From GCA-2862585 sp965277895 (GTDB lineage Bacteria > Bacteroidota > Bacteroidia > Flavobacteriales > UBA7312), in contig CBDIDR010000001.1 of NCBI GenBank assembly GCA_965277895.1, forward strand, positions 434,001 to 498,000: DNA of 64,000 nt, read 5' to 3'. A program made the translations under genes and the position numbers. This document shows positions 8,958 through 16,950 of this stretch, one piece after another (the stretch's first letter is position 1; each line of letters starts with the position of its first letter). The notes below the pieces were generated by a model, which did not search any database, was not told the origin of the DNA, and was given only the letters and a program-made list of their open reading frames with translations.

Positions 8958-9592
8958 AAAAAGAGCCCCGAGAGGCTCTTTTTTATTAGTTGGGCATTAA
9001 TAACCGATTGTAATTGAATAAAGTCTAATGAATCTAAACCTGTTGAATTGAACATTAGATTTTTGTTTTTATCAAAAACTATAAGGGTTGGGAAGCCAGT
9101 TTTTTCTACACAATCAGGACAAACTTCCTCAACGAAGGGTTCTTGTCTTTTGTGTGGGTTTCTTTTCCCATTTCCATATTTAAGCACATCTATCATAAAA
9201 ATATCAGAGTTTAAAATTTTCTGATGTTCCTCTTGATAATAGTGATATAGACGAAAATCGTCAGACGTTATATATAGTGGAGTAACATTAGCGTTTGACT
9301 CAACCAAGTTAACAATACGCTCTCTATTTTCTTTAAAGCTAGGACACCAAAAATTAAAAAAGATAATGAAAAGTCTATCATCTTTATCCTTCAGAGTATT
9401 TTGTATTTCTTTTACATCCTGGCTATTTATGTAAAAAAGGGCTGTTTCATTATCTAAAGCTTTTGATAGTTCAAAAGGGCTGATATATTGAATGACCGCA
9501 CTTTTCTGCTTATTTTTTAGCTTACTATATGGTGTATAACACGAGCTAAATAAAAAAGTGAATAAAATACATGATAGATATAATCCCTTTAT
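8918..9592 (-). CDS. Thioredoxin-fold lipoprotein with a non-standard start codon
   Basis: The open frame reads KGLYLSCILFTFLFSSC, a good lipoprotein signal with the cysteine at about residue 18. It continues into a thioredoxin-like domain: FFNFWCPSF at about 78-86, VCPDC at about 157-161, then the cis-proline segment GFPTLIVFDKN. Of the usual CxxC pair only the first cysteine is present (WCPSF). No ATG, GTG or TTG precedes the signal peptide. A stop codon (TAA) lies at 9601-9599, leaving only ATT, ATT or ATA (9592) as start. One G-to-A change in an original ATG at 9592 would explain this. The first ordinary start is a TTG at 9307, inside the domain. The 3' end overlaps dxs by 40 bases. It may be a decaying gene or use a rare start. 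Confidence 0.6.
   Translation of the reverse strand: MKGLYLSCILFTFLFSSCYTPYSKLKNKQKSAVIQYISPFELSKALDNETALFYINSQDVKEIQNTLKDKDDRLFIIFFNFWCPSFKENRERIVNLVESNANVTPLYITSDDFRLYHYYQEEHQKILNSDIFMIDVLKYGNGKRNPHKRQEPFVEEVCPDCVEKTGFPTLIVFDKNKNLMFNSTGLDSLDFIQLQSVINAQLIKKSLSGLFFYAVVATFLTPTI
8956..8984. terminator. Hairpin terminator after dxs, usable in both directions
   Basis: Stem AAGAGCC (8961-8967) pairs with GGCTCTT (8974-8980) around a CCGAGA loop, flanked by an A-run on the left and a T-run on the right. It starts at the dxs stop codon. It also lies inside the 3' coding end of the convergent lipoprotein gene. Confidence 0.85.
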
Positions 9593-9712
9593 AATAATTT
9601 ATAGTGAAGTTGGAAAACGGGACTAATTGTACCCTTAAGTCCTTTATAAATGTGTTGGGCATTCACGGCTTGTCCTTACAGGAATTTTTCAGTCTAATGT
9701 CAGAAAGTAAGT

Positions 9713-11050
9713 CTACTTCAACTCAAAAGACTCCATAAATTTGGTGGTATAGTTACCGTTTATGAAATCTTCGTTTTTCATCAATTGTAAGTGGAAAGGA
9801 ATAGTTGTCTTCACACCTTCAATAACGAATTCTTCCAATGCTCTTCTCATTTTTGAAATAGCCTCTTCTCTAGTTTGAGCCACTGTAATAAGTTTAGCAA
9901 TCATAGAGTCGTAATTAGGAGGTATACTATAGTTAGCATACACATGAGTGTCAATACGTACACCGTGTCCGCCTGGTGCATGAAAGTTTGTAATCTTTCC
10001 TGGACTAGGTCTGAAGTCGTTGTAAGGGTCTTCAGCATTAATACGGCACTCAATGGCGTGTAGCTGAGGGTAGTAGTTTTTACCCGTTATGTTTATGCCA
10101 GCCGCCACTTTTATCTGTTCACAAATAAGGTCATAGTCCACTACTTCTTCAGTTATAGGGTGTTCCACCTGAATACGGGTATTCATTTCCATAAAGTAGA
10201 AGTTACGGTGCTTATCTACCAAAAACTCTACCGTTCCAGCACCTTCATATTTTACCGATTCGGCAGCTTGTACAGCCGCTTTACCCATAGCTTCTCTAAG
10301 CTCATCCGTCATGAAAGGAGATGGCGTTTCTTCTACTAGTTTTTGGTGTCTTCTTTGTATGGAGCAATCGCGTTCAGAAAGGTGACAGGCTTTACCTGTG
10401 CTATCGCCAATAATTTGTATTTCTATGTGGCGTGGGTCTTCAATGAATTTCTCCATATACATACCGTCGTTACCAAATGCAGCAGCAGACTCTTGTCTGG
10501 CAGAGTCCCAAGCGTTTTCTAATTCGCTGGATTTCCATACGAGTCGCATTCCTCTACCACCACCACCGGCAGTAGCTTTTAGCATTACTGGATAACCAAT
10601 TTCTTTGGCGAGTTTCTTGCAGTGTGCAAAATCTTCAATCAGACCATCCGAACCAGGAATAGTAGGTACGCCTGCTTTTTTCATGGTCTCTTTGGCAGCA
10701 GATTTATCGCCCATGCCTTCAATCATTTCTGGTGAAGCACCGATAAATTTGATGCCATTTTCTCCACAAATTTTGGAGAATTTAGCGTTTTCAGAAAGGA
10801 AACCATAGCCTGGATGAATAGCATCGGCATTGGTAATTTCTGCTGCGGCAATAATGTTTGGGATATTTAGGTAAGATTCGCTAGATGGACCTGGACCTAC
10901 ACATACGGCTTCGTCGGCGAATCTAACGTGCAAACTCTCAGCATCGGCAGTAGAATATACGGCTACTGTCTTTATGCCCATCTCTTTGCATGTGCGAATT
11001 ACTCTTAGAGCAATTTCGCCTCTATTAGCTATTAATATCTTTTTAAACAT
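9713..11050 (-). CDS. accC: Acetyl-CoA carboxylase biotin carboxylase subunit
   Basis: Carboxylates the biotin of BCCP with ATP and bicarbonate, the first half-reaction of malonyl-CoA synthesis. The 445 residues show the biotin carboxylase N-domain (FKKILIANRGEIALRVIRT), the ATP-grasp glycine-rich loop (KATAGGGGRGMRLV, about 158-171), the catalytic EMNTRIQVEHPITE segment and the C-domain. It sits nine bases downstream of accB, the standard accBC pair. A carboxyltransferase-beta-type subunit is at 24333-25874, but that belongs to the propionyl/acyl-CoA family, so accA and accD should lie elsewhere. Confidence 0.95.
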   Translation of the reverse strand: MFKKILIANRGEIALRVIRTCKEMGIKTVAVYSTADAESLHVRFADEAVCVGPGPSSESYLNIPNIIAAAEITNADAIHPGYGFLSENAKFSKICGENGIKFIGASPEMIEGMGDKSAAKETMKKAGVPTIPGSDGLIEDFAHCKKLAKEIGYPVMLKATAGGGGRGMRLVWKSSELENAWDSARQESAAAFGNDGMYMEKFIEDPRHIEIQIIGDSTGKACHLSERDCSIQRRHQKLVEETPSPFMTDELREAMGKAAVQAAESVKYEGAGTVEFLVDKHRNFYFMEMNTRIQVEHPITEEVVDYDLICEQIKVAAGINITGKNYYPQLHAIECRINAEDPYNDFRPSPGKITNFHAPGGHGVRIDTHVYANYSIPPNYDSMIAKLITVAQTREEAISKMRRALEEFVIEGVKTTIPFHLQLMKNEDFINGNYTTKFMESFELK

Positions 11051-11059
11051 GAATGTATT

Positions 11060-11569
11060 TTAAGAGGGGTCAACTAAAAATAAAGGCTGATCGTATTCTA
11101 CTGGTGTAGAATCGTCTACTAATACCTTTACAATTTTACCGCTAACTTCGGATTCAATTTCGTTGAATAGCTTCATAGCTTCTACTACGCATAGCACATC
11201 GCCTGGCTTTATGGTGTCGCCGATATTCACAAAGGTGTCTTTGTCTGGAGAAGGCTTTCTGTAAAACGTACCAATCATTGGTGACTTTACAGTAATGTAT
11301 TTGTCTTCCTCGCTACTTTTGTCTGCTGCTGGTGCTTTTGCCGCAGGAGCTTCAGCTGCTGGAGCCGGAGCTGGCGCAGCTGCTACTGGCATTACTGCCG
11401 GAGCACCTTGAGCTACAGGAATTTGTTGAATAATGGTTGTTTCGGGTACCGCCCCTTTCTTAGCTGGGGATTTGATAGAAATTTTTACGTTGTCAATTTC
11501 TAGGTTTACCTCAGTTGCTCCAGATTTAGCAACAAACTTTATTAGTTCTTGAATTTCTTTAATGTCCAT
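11060..11569 (-). CDS. accB: Biotin carboxyl carrier protein of acetyl-CoA carboxylase
   Basis: Carries the carboxybiotin between biotin carboxylase and carboxyltransferase. The 169 residues consist of a short N-terminal region, a flexible Ala/Pro-rich linker (about 65-90) and the C-terminal biotinyl domain. The biotin-accepting lysine is in VEAMKLFNEIE. Located between fabH and accC in a leftward lipid-synthesis operon. Confidence 0.95.
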   Translation of the reverse strand: MDIKEIQELIKFVAKSGATEVNLEIDNVKISIKSPAKKGAVPETTIIQQIPVAQGAPAVMPVAAAPAPAPAAEAPAAKAPAADKSSEEDKYITVKSPMIGTFYRKPSPDKDTFVNIGDTIKPGDVLCVVEAMKLFNEIESEVSGKIVKVLVDDSTPVEYDQPLFLVDPS

Positions 11570-11599
11570 AAGGCAATTTTAATATTTCAAATATATAAT

Positions 11600-12598
11600 T
11601 TATTTACTATCGTACGCCCATTTCAAATAAATAGAGCCCCAAGTAAAGCCTCCACCGAAGGCAGCAAGGATGAGGTTATCTCCTTTATTTAACTGATTTT
11701 CCCATTCCCATAGACATAGCGGGATAGTTCCATTGGTTGTATTTCCATAACGCTGAATGTTCAGCATCACTTTATCTGTACCTACGCCCATTCTGTTGGC
11801 AGTAGCGTCTATGATTCGTTTGTTGGCCTGGTGAGGAACTAACCAAGCGATATCGTCACCAGTAAGATTGTTTCTATCCATAATTTCACCTGAAACATCA
11901 GCCATACCTTTAACGGCAAACTTAAATACTGTTTGTCCTTCTTGGTGAATGAAGTGCTCTTTATTTTTAATGGTTTCTTCAGATGCAGGGTGATAAGAAC
12001 CGCCACCTGTCATTCTGAGGTAATGACGACCTTCACCATTGCTTTTCATAATGGAATCATGAACACCTAAATCATCTTCATTAGGTTCTAATAATACAGC
12101 ACCCGCTCCATCGCCGAAGATGATACACGTTTGTCTATCAGTGTAATCTACGATAGAAGACATTTTATCAGCACCTACAACAATAATTTTCTTGTAAGCT
12201 CCTGTTTCTATGTATTTGGCAGCAGTAGCAACAGAAAATAGGAATCCTGAACAGGCAGCCATAAGGTCGTAGGCGAAAGCATTTTTTGCACCTACCTTAT
12301 CAGCTATGATACAAGCAGTAGATGGAAACATCATGTCTGGCGTTGCAGTAGCACAAATGATACAGTCTATTTCTTCGGCAGAAATACCTTTTTTCTGAAG
12401 TAAACCTTCAATAGCACCAACGCCTAAATCAGATGAAGCCAATCCTTCGCCTTTTAATATTCGTCTTTCTTTAATACCTGTTCGTGTAGTTATCCATTCG
12501 TCATTGGTGTCTACCATCCCTTCTAGCTCCTTGTTCGTTAGAACATATTCTGGAACATATCCGTGAACGCCTGTTATAGCAGCTCTGAGTTTAGTCAT
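11600..12598 (-). CDS. fabH: Beta-ketoacyl-ACP synthase III
   Basis: Starts fatty-acid synthesis by condensing an acyl-CoA primer with malonyl-ACP. The 332 residues carry the KAS III catalytic triad: Cys in AACSGFLFS (about residue 112), His in VPHQANKRI and Asn in YGNTTNGTIPL. The C-terminal glycine-rich AAFGGGFTWGS motif is present. The start overlaps the end of plsX by eight bases, so the two are translationally coupled. Substrate preference for branched or straight primers cannot be told from sequence. Confidence 0.95.
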   Translation of the reverse strand: MTKLRAAITGVHGYVPEYVLTNKELEGMVDTNDEWITTRTGIKERRILKGEGLASSDLGVGAIEGLLQKKGISAEEIDCIICATATPDMMFPSTACIIADKVGAKNAFAYDLMAACSGFLFSVATAAKYIETGAYKKIIVVGADKMSSIVDYTDRQTCIIFGDGAGAVLLEPNEDDLGVHDSIMKSNGEGRHYLRMTGGGSYHPASEETIKNKEHFIHQEGQTVFKFAVKGMADVSGEIMDRNNLTGDDIAWLVPHQANKRIIDATANRMGVGTDKVMLNIQRYGNTTNGTIPLCLWEWENQLNKGDNLILAAFGGGFTWGSIYLKWAYDSK

Positions 12599-13544
12599 TG
12601 TTGAAGTTATTTAAAATTTTTGTGGTTAAATCAGCTTCAACAACATCAGCAGTCAAAACGATCATATTCTTAATGGCGATTTTGTTAGATATTCCGTGAC
12701 CAATAACAACGGTTTTGTTTAACCCTAGTATGGGCGTTCCACCATAATTTTCATAATTGAATCGGTTGAAATAGTCGTCTTTAATATTTCTCTTTTCAAT
12801 TAGGTTGTAGATGGATTCTGCTTGCTTCAGTATAACGTTCCCTGAAAAACCGTCGCAAACAATGACGTCGCATTTGTCATCAAAGAGGTGTCTACTTTCT
12901 ATGTTTCCACAGAAGTTGAAATCTCTTGAGTCGCTCATAAGCTCATGAGCGGCAATAGTTAGCATATTACCTTTTGTTTCTTCTTCTCCAATATTTAATA
13001 GGCCTACTCTAGGAGCAGAAACACCACATACGTGTTCGGCGAATAGTGAGCCTAATATTCCAAACTGATACAGTACATCAGCTTTGCAGTCGGCATTGGC
13101 ACCAACATCTAAAATTACATTTACTCCGCCGTCTAGTTTAGGCAGTACGGAAGAGATACAGGGTCTTAAAATTCCTGGGATAGGCTTTACAGACATATAA
13201 CCACCAACGAACATTGCACCGGTATTTCCAGCACTGGCAAAACCGTCAATTTTTCCTTTTTTGAGCAAGTGAAATCCAACAGCGATACTTGAGTTAGGTT
13301 TTTTAACAAGTGCTTTGGTAGGGTGTTCGCCCATCTCGATATTTTCTGGGGCATGAACAATTTCGAAGGTGTCTTCTGAGAGATTGTGTTTTTGTAGTTC
13401 GCTTTTAATGAGTGACTCGTCACCGATGAGTACTAGCTCAACCTTTTCGGCAAGTTGAGGTAATGCTAAAACACTACCTTCAATAGTAGCATTCGGAGCA
13501 AAATCTCCACCCATTATATCTATACCTATTCGAACTTTAGTCAT
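12591..13544 (-). CDS. plsX: Phosphate acyltransferase PlsX
   Basis: Peripheral membrane enzyme that makes acyl-phosphate from acyl-ACP for phospholipid synthesis. The 317 residues have the typical start VRIGIDIMGGDFAPN, the GNTGAMFVGG glycine-rich segment (about 108-117) and the CDGFSGNVILK motif near residue 230. It follows rpmF, an arrangement widespread in bacteria (rpmF-plsX-fabH). Confidence 0.95.
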   Translation of the reverse strand: MTKVRIGIDIMGGDFAPNATIEGSVLALPQLAEKVELVLIGDESLIKSELQKHNLSEDTFEIVHAPENIEMGEHPTKALVKKPNSSIAVGFHLLKKGKIDGFASAGNTGAMFVGGYMSVKPIPGILRPCISSVLPKLDGGVNVILDVGANADCKADVLYQFGILGSLFAEHVCGVSAPRVGLLNIGEEETKGNMLTIAAHELMSDSRDFNFCGNIESRHLFDDKCDVIVCDGFSGNVILKQAESIYNLIEKRNIKDDYFNRFNYENYGGTPILGLNKTVVIGHGISNKIAIKNMIVLTADVVEADLTTKILNNFNND

Positions 13545-13639
13545 AAAATAAAAGTAGATTTAAAAGCTTGTATTAAGTTCCTAAATCTACATATAATATA
13601 TACTACACACAACAGTCTTAAATCATTGTGTGGTATAAT

Positions 13640-13819
13640 TTACTTTTCCATTACTTCTTTACCTTTGTAGTAAAGTACACCATCAACCCAGTGGGCTCTG
13701 TGTCTCTGATGAGTTTCTCCAGTCGTTTGACATACGCTTAACTGTGGAGTTGTAGCCTTGTCGTGAGTTCTTCTTTTGTCTCTTCTAGTTTTAGAAATTT
13801 TACGTTTAGGATGTGCCAT
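13640..13819 (-). CDS. rpmF: 50S ribosomal protein L32
   Basis: Small basic ribosomal protein of 59 residues. It begins MAHPKRKISKTRRDKRRTHD and continues with the L32 signature of a central QTTGETHQRHRAHW segment and a C-terminal YYKGKEV. Only one of the four zinc cysteines of some L32 forms is seen, so it is the zinc-independent type. It lies 13 bases downstream of the YceD-like gene and upstream of plsX, the classic arrangement. Confidence 0.95.
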   Translation of the reverse strand: MAHPKRKISKTRRDKRRTHDKATTPQLSVCQTTGETHQRHRAHWVDGVLYYKGKEVMEK

Positions 13820-13832
13820 AATCTAAATCAAT

Positions 13833-14363
13833 TTATTTGTGTTTTATATTCTTCAAACTTGCCCAACGGGGGTCAATTTCAACATCTTCTTTTTCTGTTT
13901 GTTCTTTAATTTCAAATTGCTTGATGTTTTCTAACATTTCTTGGTTGCACTCCTCTTCATCGGCGTGTGACCGTTTTGAGGGTAGCGATAAATGAATGAA
14001 TTCGTAAATACTTTGAGCAAGTGATAAGGTATGCTCTCTTGTAGACAGAATTATAATTTCATCACTCTCAGTACTTTCCACTAAGTCAGAAAATTTTACA
14101 ATAAGATTAAATTGTTCATCTAAGTCCTGAAGGTAGAGGTCTGCACAGGTGTCGCAAGGGAGTTCAACATTACCGCTAATGTCAAAATCTAAATCTAGCA
14201 ATGTTGCTTTTTTATTTAGCTTGACGGCTACCTTTAGCGTTGCCTTTTTTACTTCAGAATTTTCGAACAATTCAAAGAACGAATCTACGATGTCAAAATC
14301 AAATTGGTGCGTCCCTAATTTTAGACCCGAAAAAGGAATATCAAAATCTTTTTCTCTTACCAT
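13833..14363 (-). CDS. YceD/DUF177-family protein
   Basis: Conserved protein of 176 residues usually encoded directly before rpmF and thought to take part in 23S rRNA or ribosome maturation. It shows a beta-rich N-terminal half, a CDTCADLY pair of cysteines in the central DUF177 core (about 75-82) and the late acidic DPRWASL motif, which is strongly conserved in the family. It is the first gene of the yceD-rpmF-plsX-fabH-accB-accC run. A TACATTTG element lies upstream. Confidence 0.88.
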   Translation of the reverse strand: MVREKDFDIPFSGLKLGTHQFDFDIVDSFFELFENSEVKKATLKVAVKLNKKATLLDLDFDISGNVELPCDTCADLYLQDLDEQFNLIVKFSDLVESTESDEIIILSTREHTLSLAQSIYEFIHLSLPSKRSHADEEECNQEMLENIKQFEIKEQTEKEDVEIDPRWASLKNIKHK

Positions 14364-14389
14364 GAATTCAATTTTTTCAAAGTAGCCTG

Positions 14390-14397
14390 CAAATGTA
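14390..14397 (-). promoter_or_regulatory. -7 promoter element of the yceD-rpmF-plsX-fabH-accBC run (TACATTTG)
   Basis: Minus-strand TACATTTG, an exact TAnnTTTG match, 26 bases before the YceD-like ATG. No separate match was found for rpmF, suggesting one transcript for the whole lipid block. Confidence 0.55.
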
Positions 14398-14435
14398 ATA
14401 ATATTTCATGAAATGAGCTTAAAAAAAGCTATTGT

Positions 14436-15500
14436 TTACTCCACCTTGCTTCTAGAGCGTTCTTTTTTAGGGCTTATTTTTAGTGGATTGCTGTTAAGCC
14501 TTTGCCATTCTTGACGCTTTTTAAAGACATCACAAGCGGTATAAACTGCTTGTCGGAATGAGGATTCTTGAGCTTGATTTTTGCCGGCTATATCAAATGC
14601 AGTACCATGGTCAGGTGAGGTGCGAACGATATCCAAACCGGCAGTGAAATTAACGCCATTTCCGAAGGATAAGGTCTTGAAAGGTACTAATCCTTGGTCG
14701 TGGTACATGGCTAGGACACCATCAAAGGCTTGGCGTTTGTTGGAGCCAAAAAAACCATCGGCAGGATAAGGTCCAAAGGCTAAAATTCCTTCATTCTCTG
14801 CTTTTTGAAGGGCTGGAATAATGGTCTTTTTTTCTTCATCACCTATTACGCCATTGTCTCCAGCATGTGGGTTTAGTCCAAGTACTGCAATTTTAGGCTT
14901 TCGAATGCCAAAATCTTGTTTAAGGCTTTGGTTTAGAGTGTTGAGTTTGTCCAGTATGGCGTCAGCACTAATGTGTTTAGATACTTTTTCTAAGGGAATA
15001 TGACCAGTTACTACTCCAATTCTGAGTGTATCGGACAACATCAACATTAGTGATTTTCCGTTGTGTTCTTGCTCTAAAAACTCAGTATGTCCAGGGAATT
15101 TGAAGTCGTCAGACTGTATGTTGTCTTTGTTAATGGGAGCGGTTACAAGGGCATTTATCTGACCATTTTTCAAGGCCTTATTGGCAGACTGTAAAGACGT
15201 CAAAGCGTATTTGCCACCATCAGCATTGTTTTGTCCGAAGTTGAGTTTTACTTCTTCTTTCCAACAGTTCAAAACGTTGATTTTATTGCCTTTCGCCATC
15301 TCGATGGATTGAATTTTATTCAAAGATAAATCATCAAAATGGAGTGTTTTTTTGACTTGGTTCAGCAAATGAAAGTCGCCAAAAATAATAGGCGTACAAA
15401 AGTCTAGCATGCGTTTGTCCTTAAACGTTTTGAGGATGACTTCTGTTCCAATGCCGTTAATATCGCCAATGGAAATGCCTAATTTTAGTTTACTACTCAT
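14436..15500 (-). CDS. pdxA: 4-hydroxythreonine-4-phosphate dehydrogenase
   Basis: Acts in pyridoxal 5'-phosphate synthesis by the DXP-dependent route: NAD-dependent oxidation of 4-phosphohydroxythreonine. The 354 residues include the start GISIGDINGIGTEVIL, metal-binding histidines in FPGHTEFL and AMYHDQGLVPFK, and the GLNPHAGDNG motif. It overlaps pepA by four bases (ATGA). Its partner substrate is 1-deoxyxylulose 5-phosphate, the product of dxs at 7050-8957. Confidence 0.94.
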   Translation of the reverse strand: MSSKLKLGISIGDINGIGTEVILKTFKDKRMLDFCTPIIFGDFHLLNQVKKTLHFDDLSLNKIQSIEMAKGNKINVLNCWKEEVKLNFGQNNADGGKYALTSLQSANKALKNGQINALVTAPINKDNIQSDDFKFPGHTEFLEQEHNGKSLMLMLSDTLRIGVVTGHIPLEKVSKHISADAILDKLNTLNQSLKQDFGIRKPKIAVLGLNPHAGDNGVIGDEEKKTIIPALQKAENEGILAFGPYPADGFFGSNKRQAFDGVLAMYHDQGLVPFKTLSFGNGVNFTAGLDIVRTSPDHGTAFDIAGKNQAQESSFRQAVYTACDVFKKRQEWQRLNSNPLKISPKKERSRSKVE

Positions 15501-16906
15501 TCAGATTTTGTTTTTAAAAAATCAAACAATAAGCGTACACCAACTCCTGTTCCGCCTTTACCATGATAGGTGTAAGGAGCCAATAAAAATGCCGGTCCAG
15601 CAATGTCCAAATGGGTATATGGATAGTCGGTGAAATGCTCTAGAAACTTACCAGCTGTAATGGCACCTGCTTCAGCTCCGCCAAGGTTTTTAAGGTCGGC
15701 AATAGGTGATTTTAAATCTTCCTTGTAGTCGTCCCAAAAAGGCATTTCAGCAATTCTTTCATGTACATTTTTACCACTTTCTTTGAGTTCTTGCATAGTG
15801 CCTTCATCATTACCCATAGCTACTACGCCTCTTTTGCCTATGGCTCTTGCTGCTGCACCGGTTAAGGTGGCAAGGTCAATCACCAATTCTGGCTTGTAGT
15901 TTTTAGCAAAACTTAGTGCGTCGGCAAGAATTAAACGCCCTTCAGCATCTGTATTTAGCACCTCTACTGTTGTGCCGTCGTGCATAGTAATGACATCGCC
16001 AGGAGCATAGGCATTTCCAGACGGACGGTTATCAGTTGCTGGTACAAGACCAATGACGTGTAGGTTTAGTTTAGCTTTAGCAATAGCATACATAGTTCCT
16101 ACTACGGCTGCTGAGCCACCCATATCGCACTTCATCATATCCATAGAGTTGGCTGTTGGTTTTAGGGACAAGCCACCTGTATCGTAAACAATCCCCTTTC
16201 CTACTAGTACAATTGGCTGACTATTGGAGTGCGTTTTGGGTTTCCACTCCATTATGCTAAAGGTTGGTGGGTCAATACTTCCTTTGTTTACAGATAACAA
16301 ACCGCCCATTTTTAGGGCTTCAATTTTTTTCTTGTGAAGAACTTCAACTTTAAAGCCTGCTTCTTCGCCCATTTTCTCAATATCTTGGCTGTATTGCATA
16401 GCGGTGAGGTAAGAGAAAGGTTCATTTACTAAGTCTTTAGCAACATAAGTCCCTTCAATTACGGCATTGAGTTGATTGATTTCTTCATCACCATTTGCCG
16501 AATGCAGACTAATCTCTTTTAGGCTATTTTCTTTTTTGTCGGTGAAGTACTTTAGGAATTGGTAATTGCTCAAGGCAAGGCCCTCAGTAAAAGCCCAAGC
16601 GACTTTTGGCTGATTGCTTAAGTCCACCACTGTGATATGGGCTATTTTTTCTTGGCAAATGCTAGAATGCAAAGCTTTAGCTGCTAGTCTATTACCTTCT
16701 AATTTTTCATCAGTTTTTTGAACAAAAACAAACTGATTATAGCGGTTAATAGTTACGCTTTTATTGTCTTTGTCAAAGCTGTTTTGAATATAGTTTTTTT
16801 CTTCTTCAGAGAATGAAAAAGACGATAAGTCGTCTATAGATTGGCATAAAAGCACCGTAGATTGGCCATCGGGAATATGTTTTGCTAAAGAGATGAGTAA
16901 GTCCAT
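15497..16906 (-). CDS. pepA: Leucyl aminopeptidase, M17 family
   Basis: Cytosolic bimetal aminopeptidase of 469 residues. The C-terminal catalytic domain carries the ligand and catalytic motifs VGKGIVYDTGGLSLKP and MKCDMGGSAAVVGTM and the family signature NTDAEGRLILADAL. The N-terminal half is the variable macrodomain-like region. It heads a two-gene transcript with pdxA. A TAATTTTG element lies at 16933-16940 on this strand, overlapping the mqnC promoter region. Confidence 0.93.
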   Translation of the reverse strand: MDLLISLAKHIPDGQSTVLLCQSIDDLSSFSFSEEEKNYIQNSFDKDNKSVTINRYNQFVFVQKTDEKLEGNRLAAKALHSSICQEKIAHITVVDLSNQPKVAWAFTEGLALSNYQFLKYFTDKKENSLKEISLHSANGDEEINQLNAVIEGTYVAKDLVNEPFSYLTAMQYSQDIEKMGEEAGFKVEVLHKKKIEALKMGGLLSVNKGSIDPPTFSIMEWKPKTHSNSQPIVLVGKGIVYDTGGLSLKPTANSMDMMKCDMGGSAAVVGTMYAIAKAKLNLHVIGLVPATDNRPSGNAYAPGDVITMHDGTTVEVLNTDAEGRLILADALSFAKNYKPELVIDLATLTGAAARAIGKRGVVAMGNDEGTMQELKESGKNVHERIAEMPFWDDYKEDLKSPIADLKNLGGAEAGAITAGKFLEHFTDYPYTHLDIAGPAFLLAPYTYHGKGGTGVGVRLLFDFLKTKSE

Positions 16907-16918
16907 AATTTATTGTCG

Positions 16919-16926
16919 TATTTTTG
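16919..16926 (+). promoter_or_regulatory. -7 promoter element of mqnC (TATTTTTG)
   Basis: An exact TAnnTTTG match 24 bases before the mqnC ATG. It points towards the opposing pepA element seven bases away. Confidence 0.55.
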
Positions 16927-16932
16927 TACCCT

Positions 16933-16940
16933 CAAAATTA
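16933..16940 (-). promoter_or_regulatory. -7 promoter element of pepA-pdxA (TAATTTTG)
   Basis: Minus-strand TAATTTTG, an exact TAnnTTTG match 26 bases before the pepA ATG. It is arranged face to face with the mqnC element. Confidence 0.55.
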
Positions 16941-16950
16941 GACAATTTAG

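Noticed and set aside
13187..13423. Minus-strand ORF of 78 residues inside plsX
   Set aside because: It lies in another frame of plsX, whose PlsX motifs are intact.
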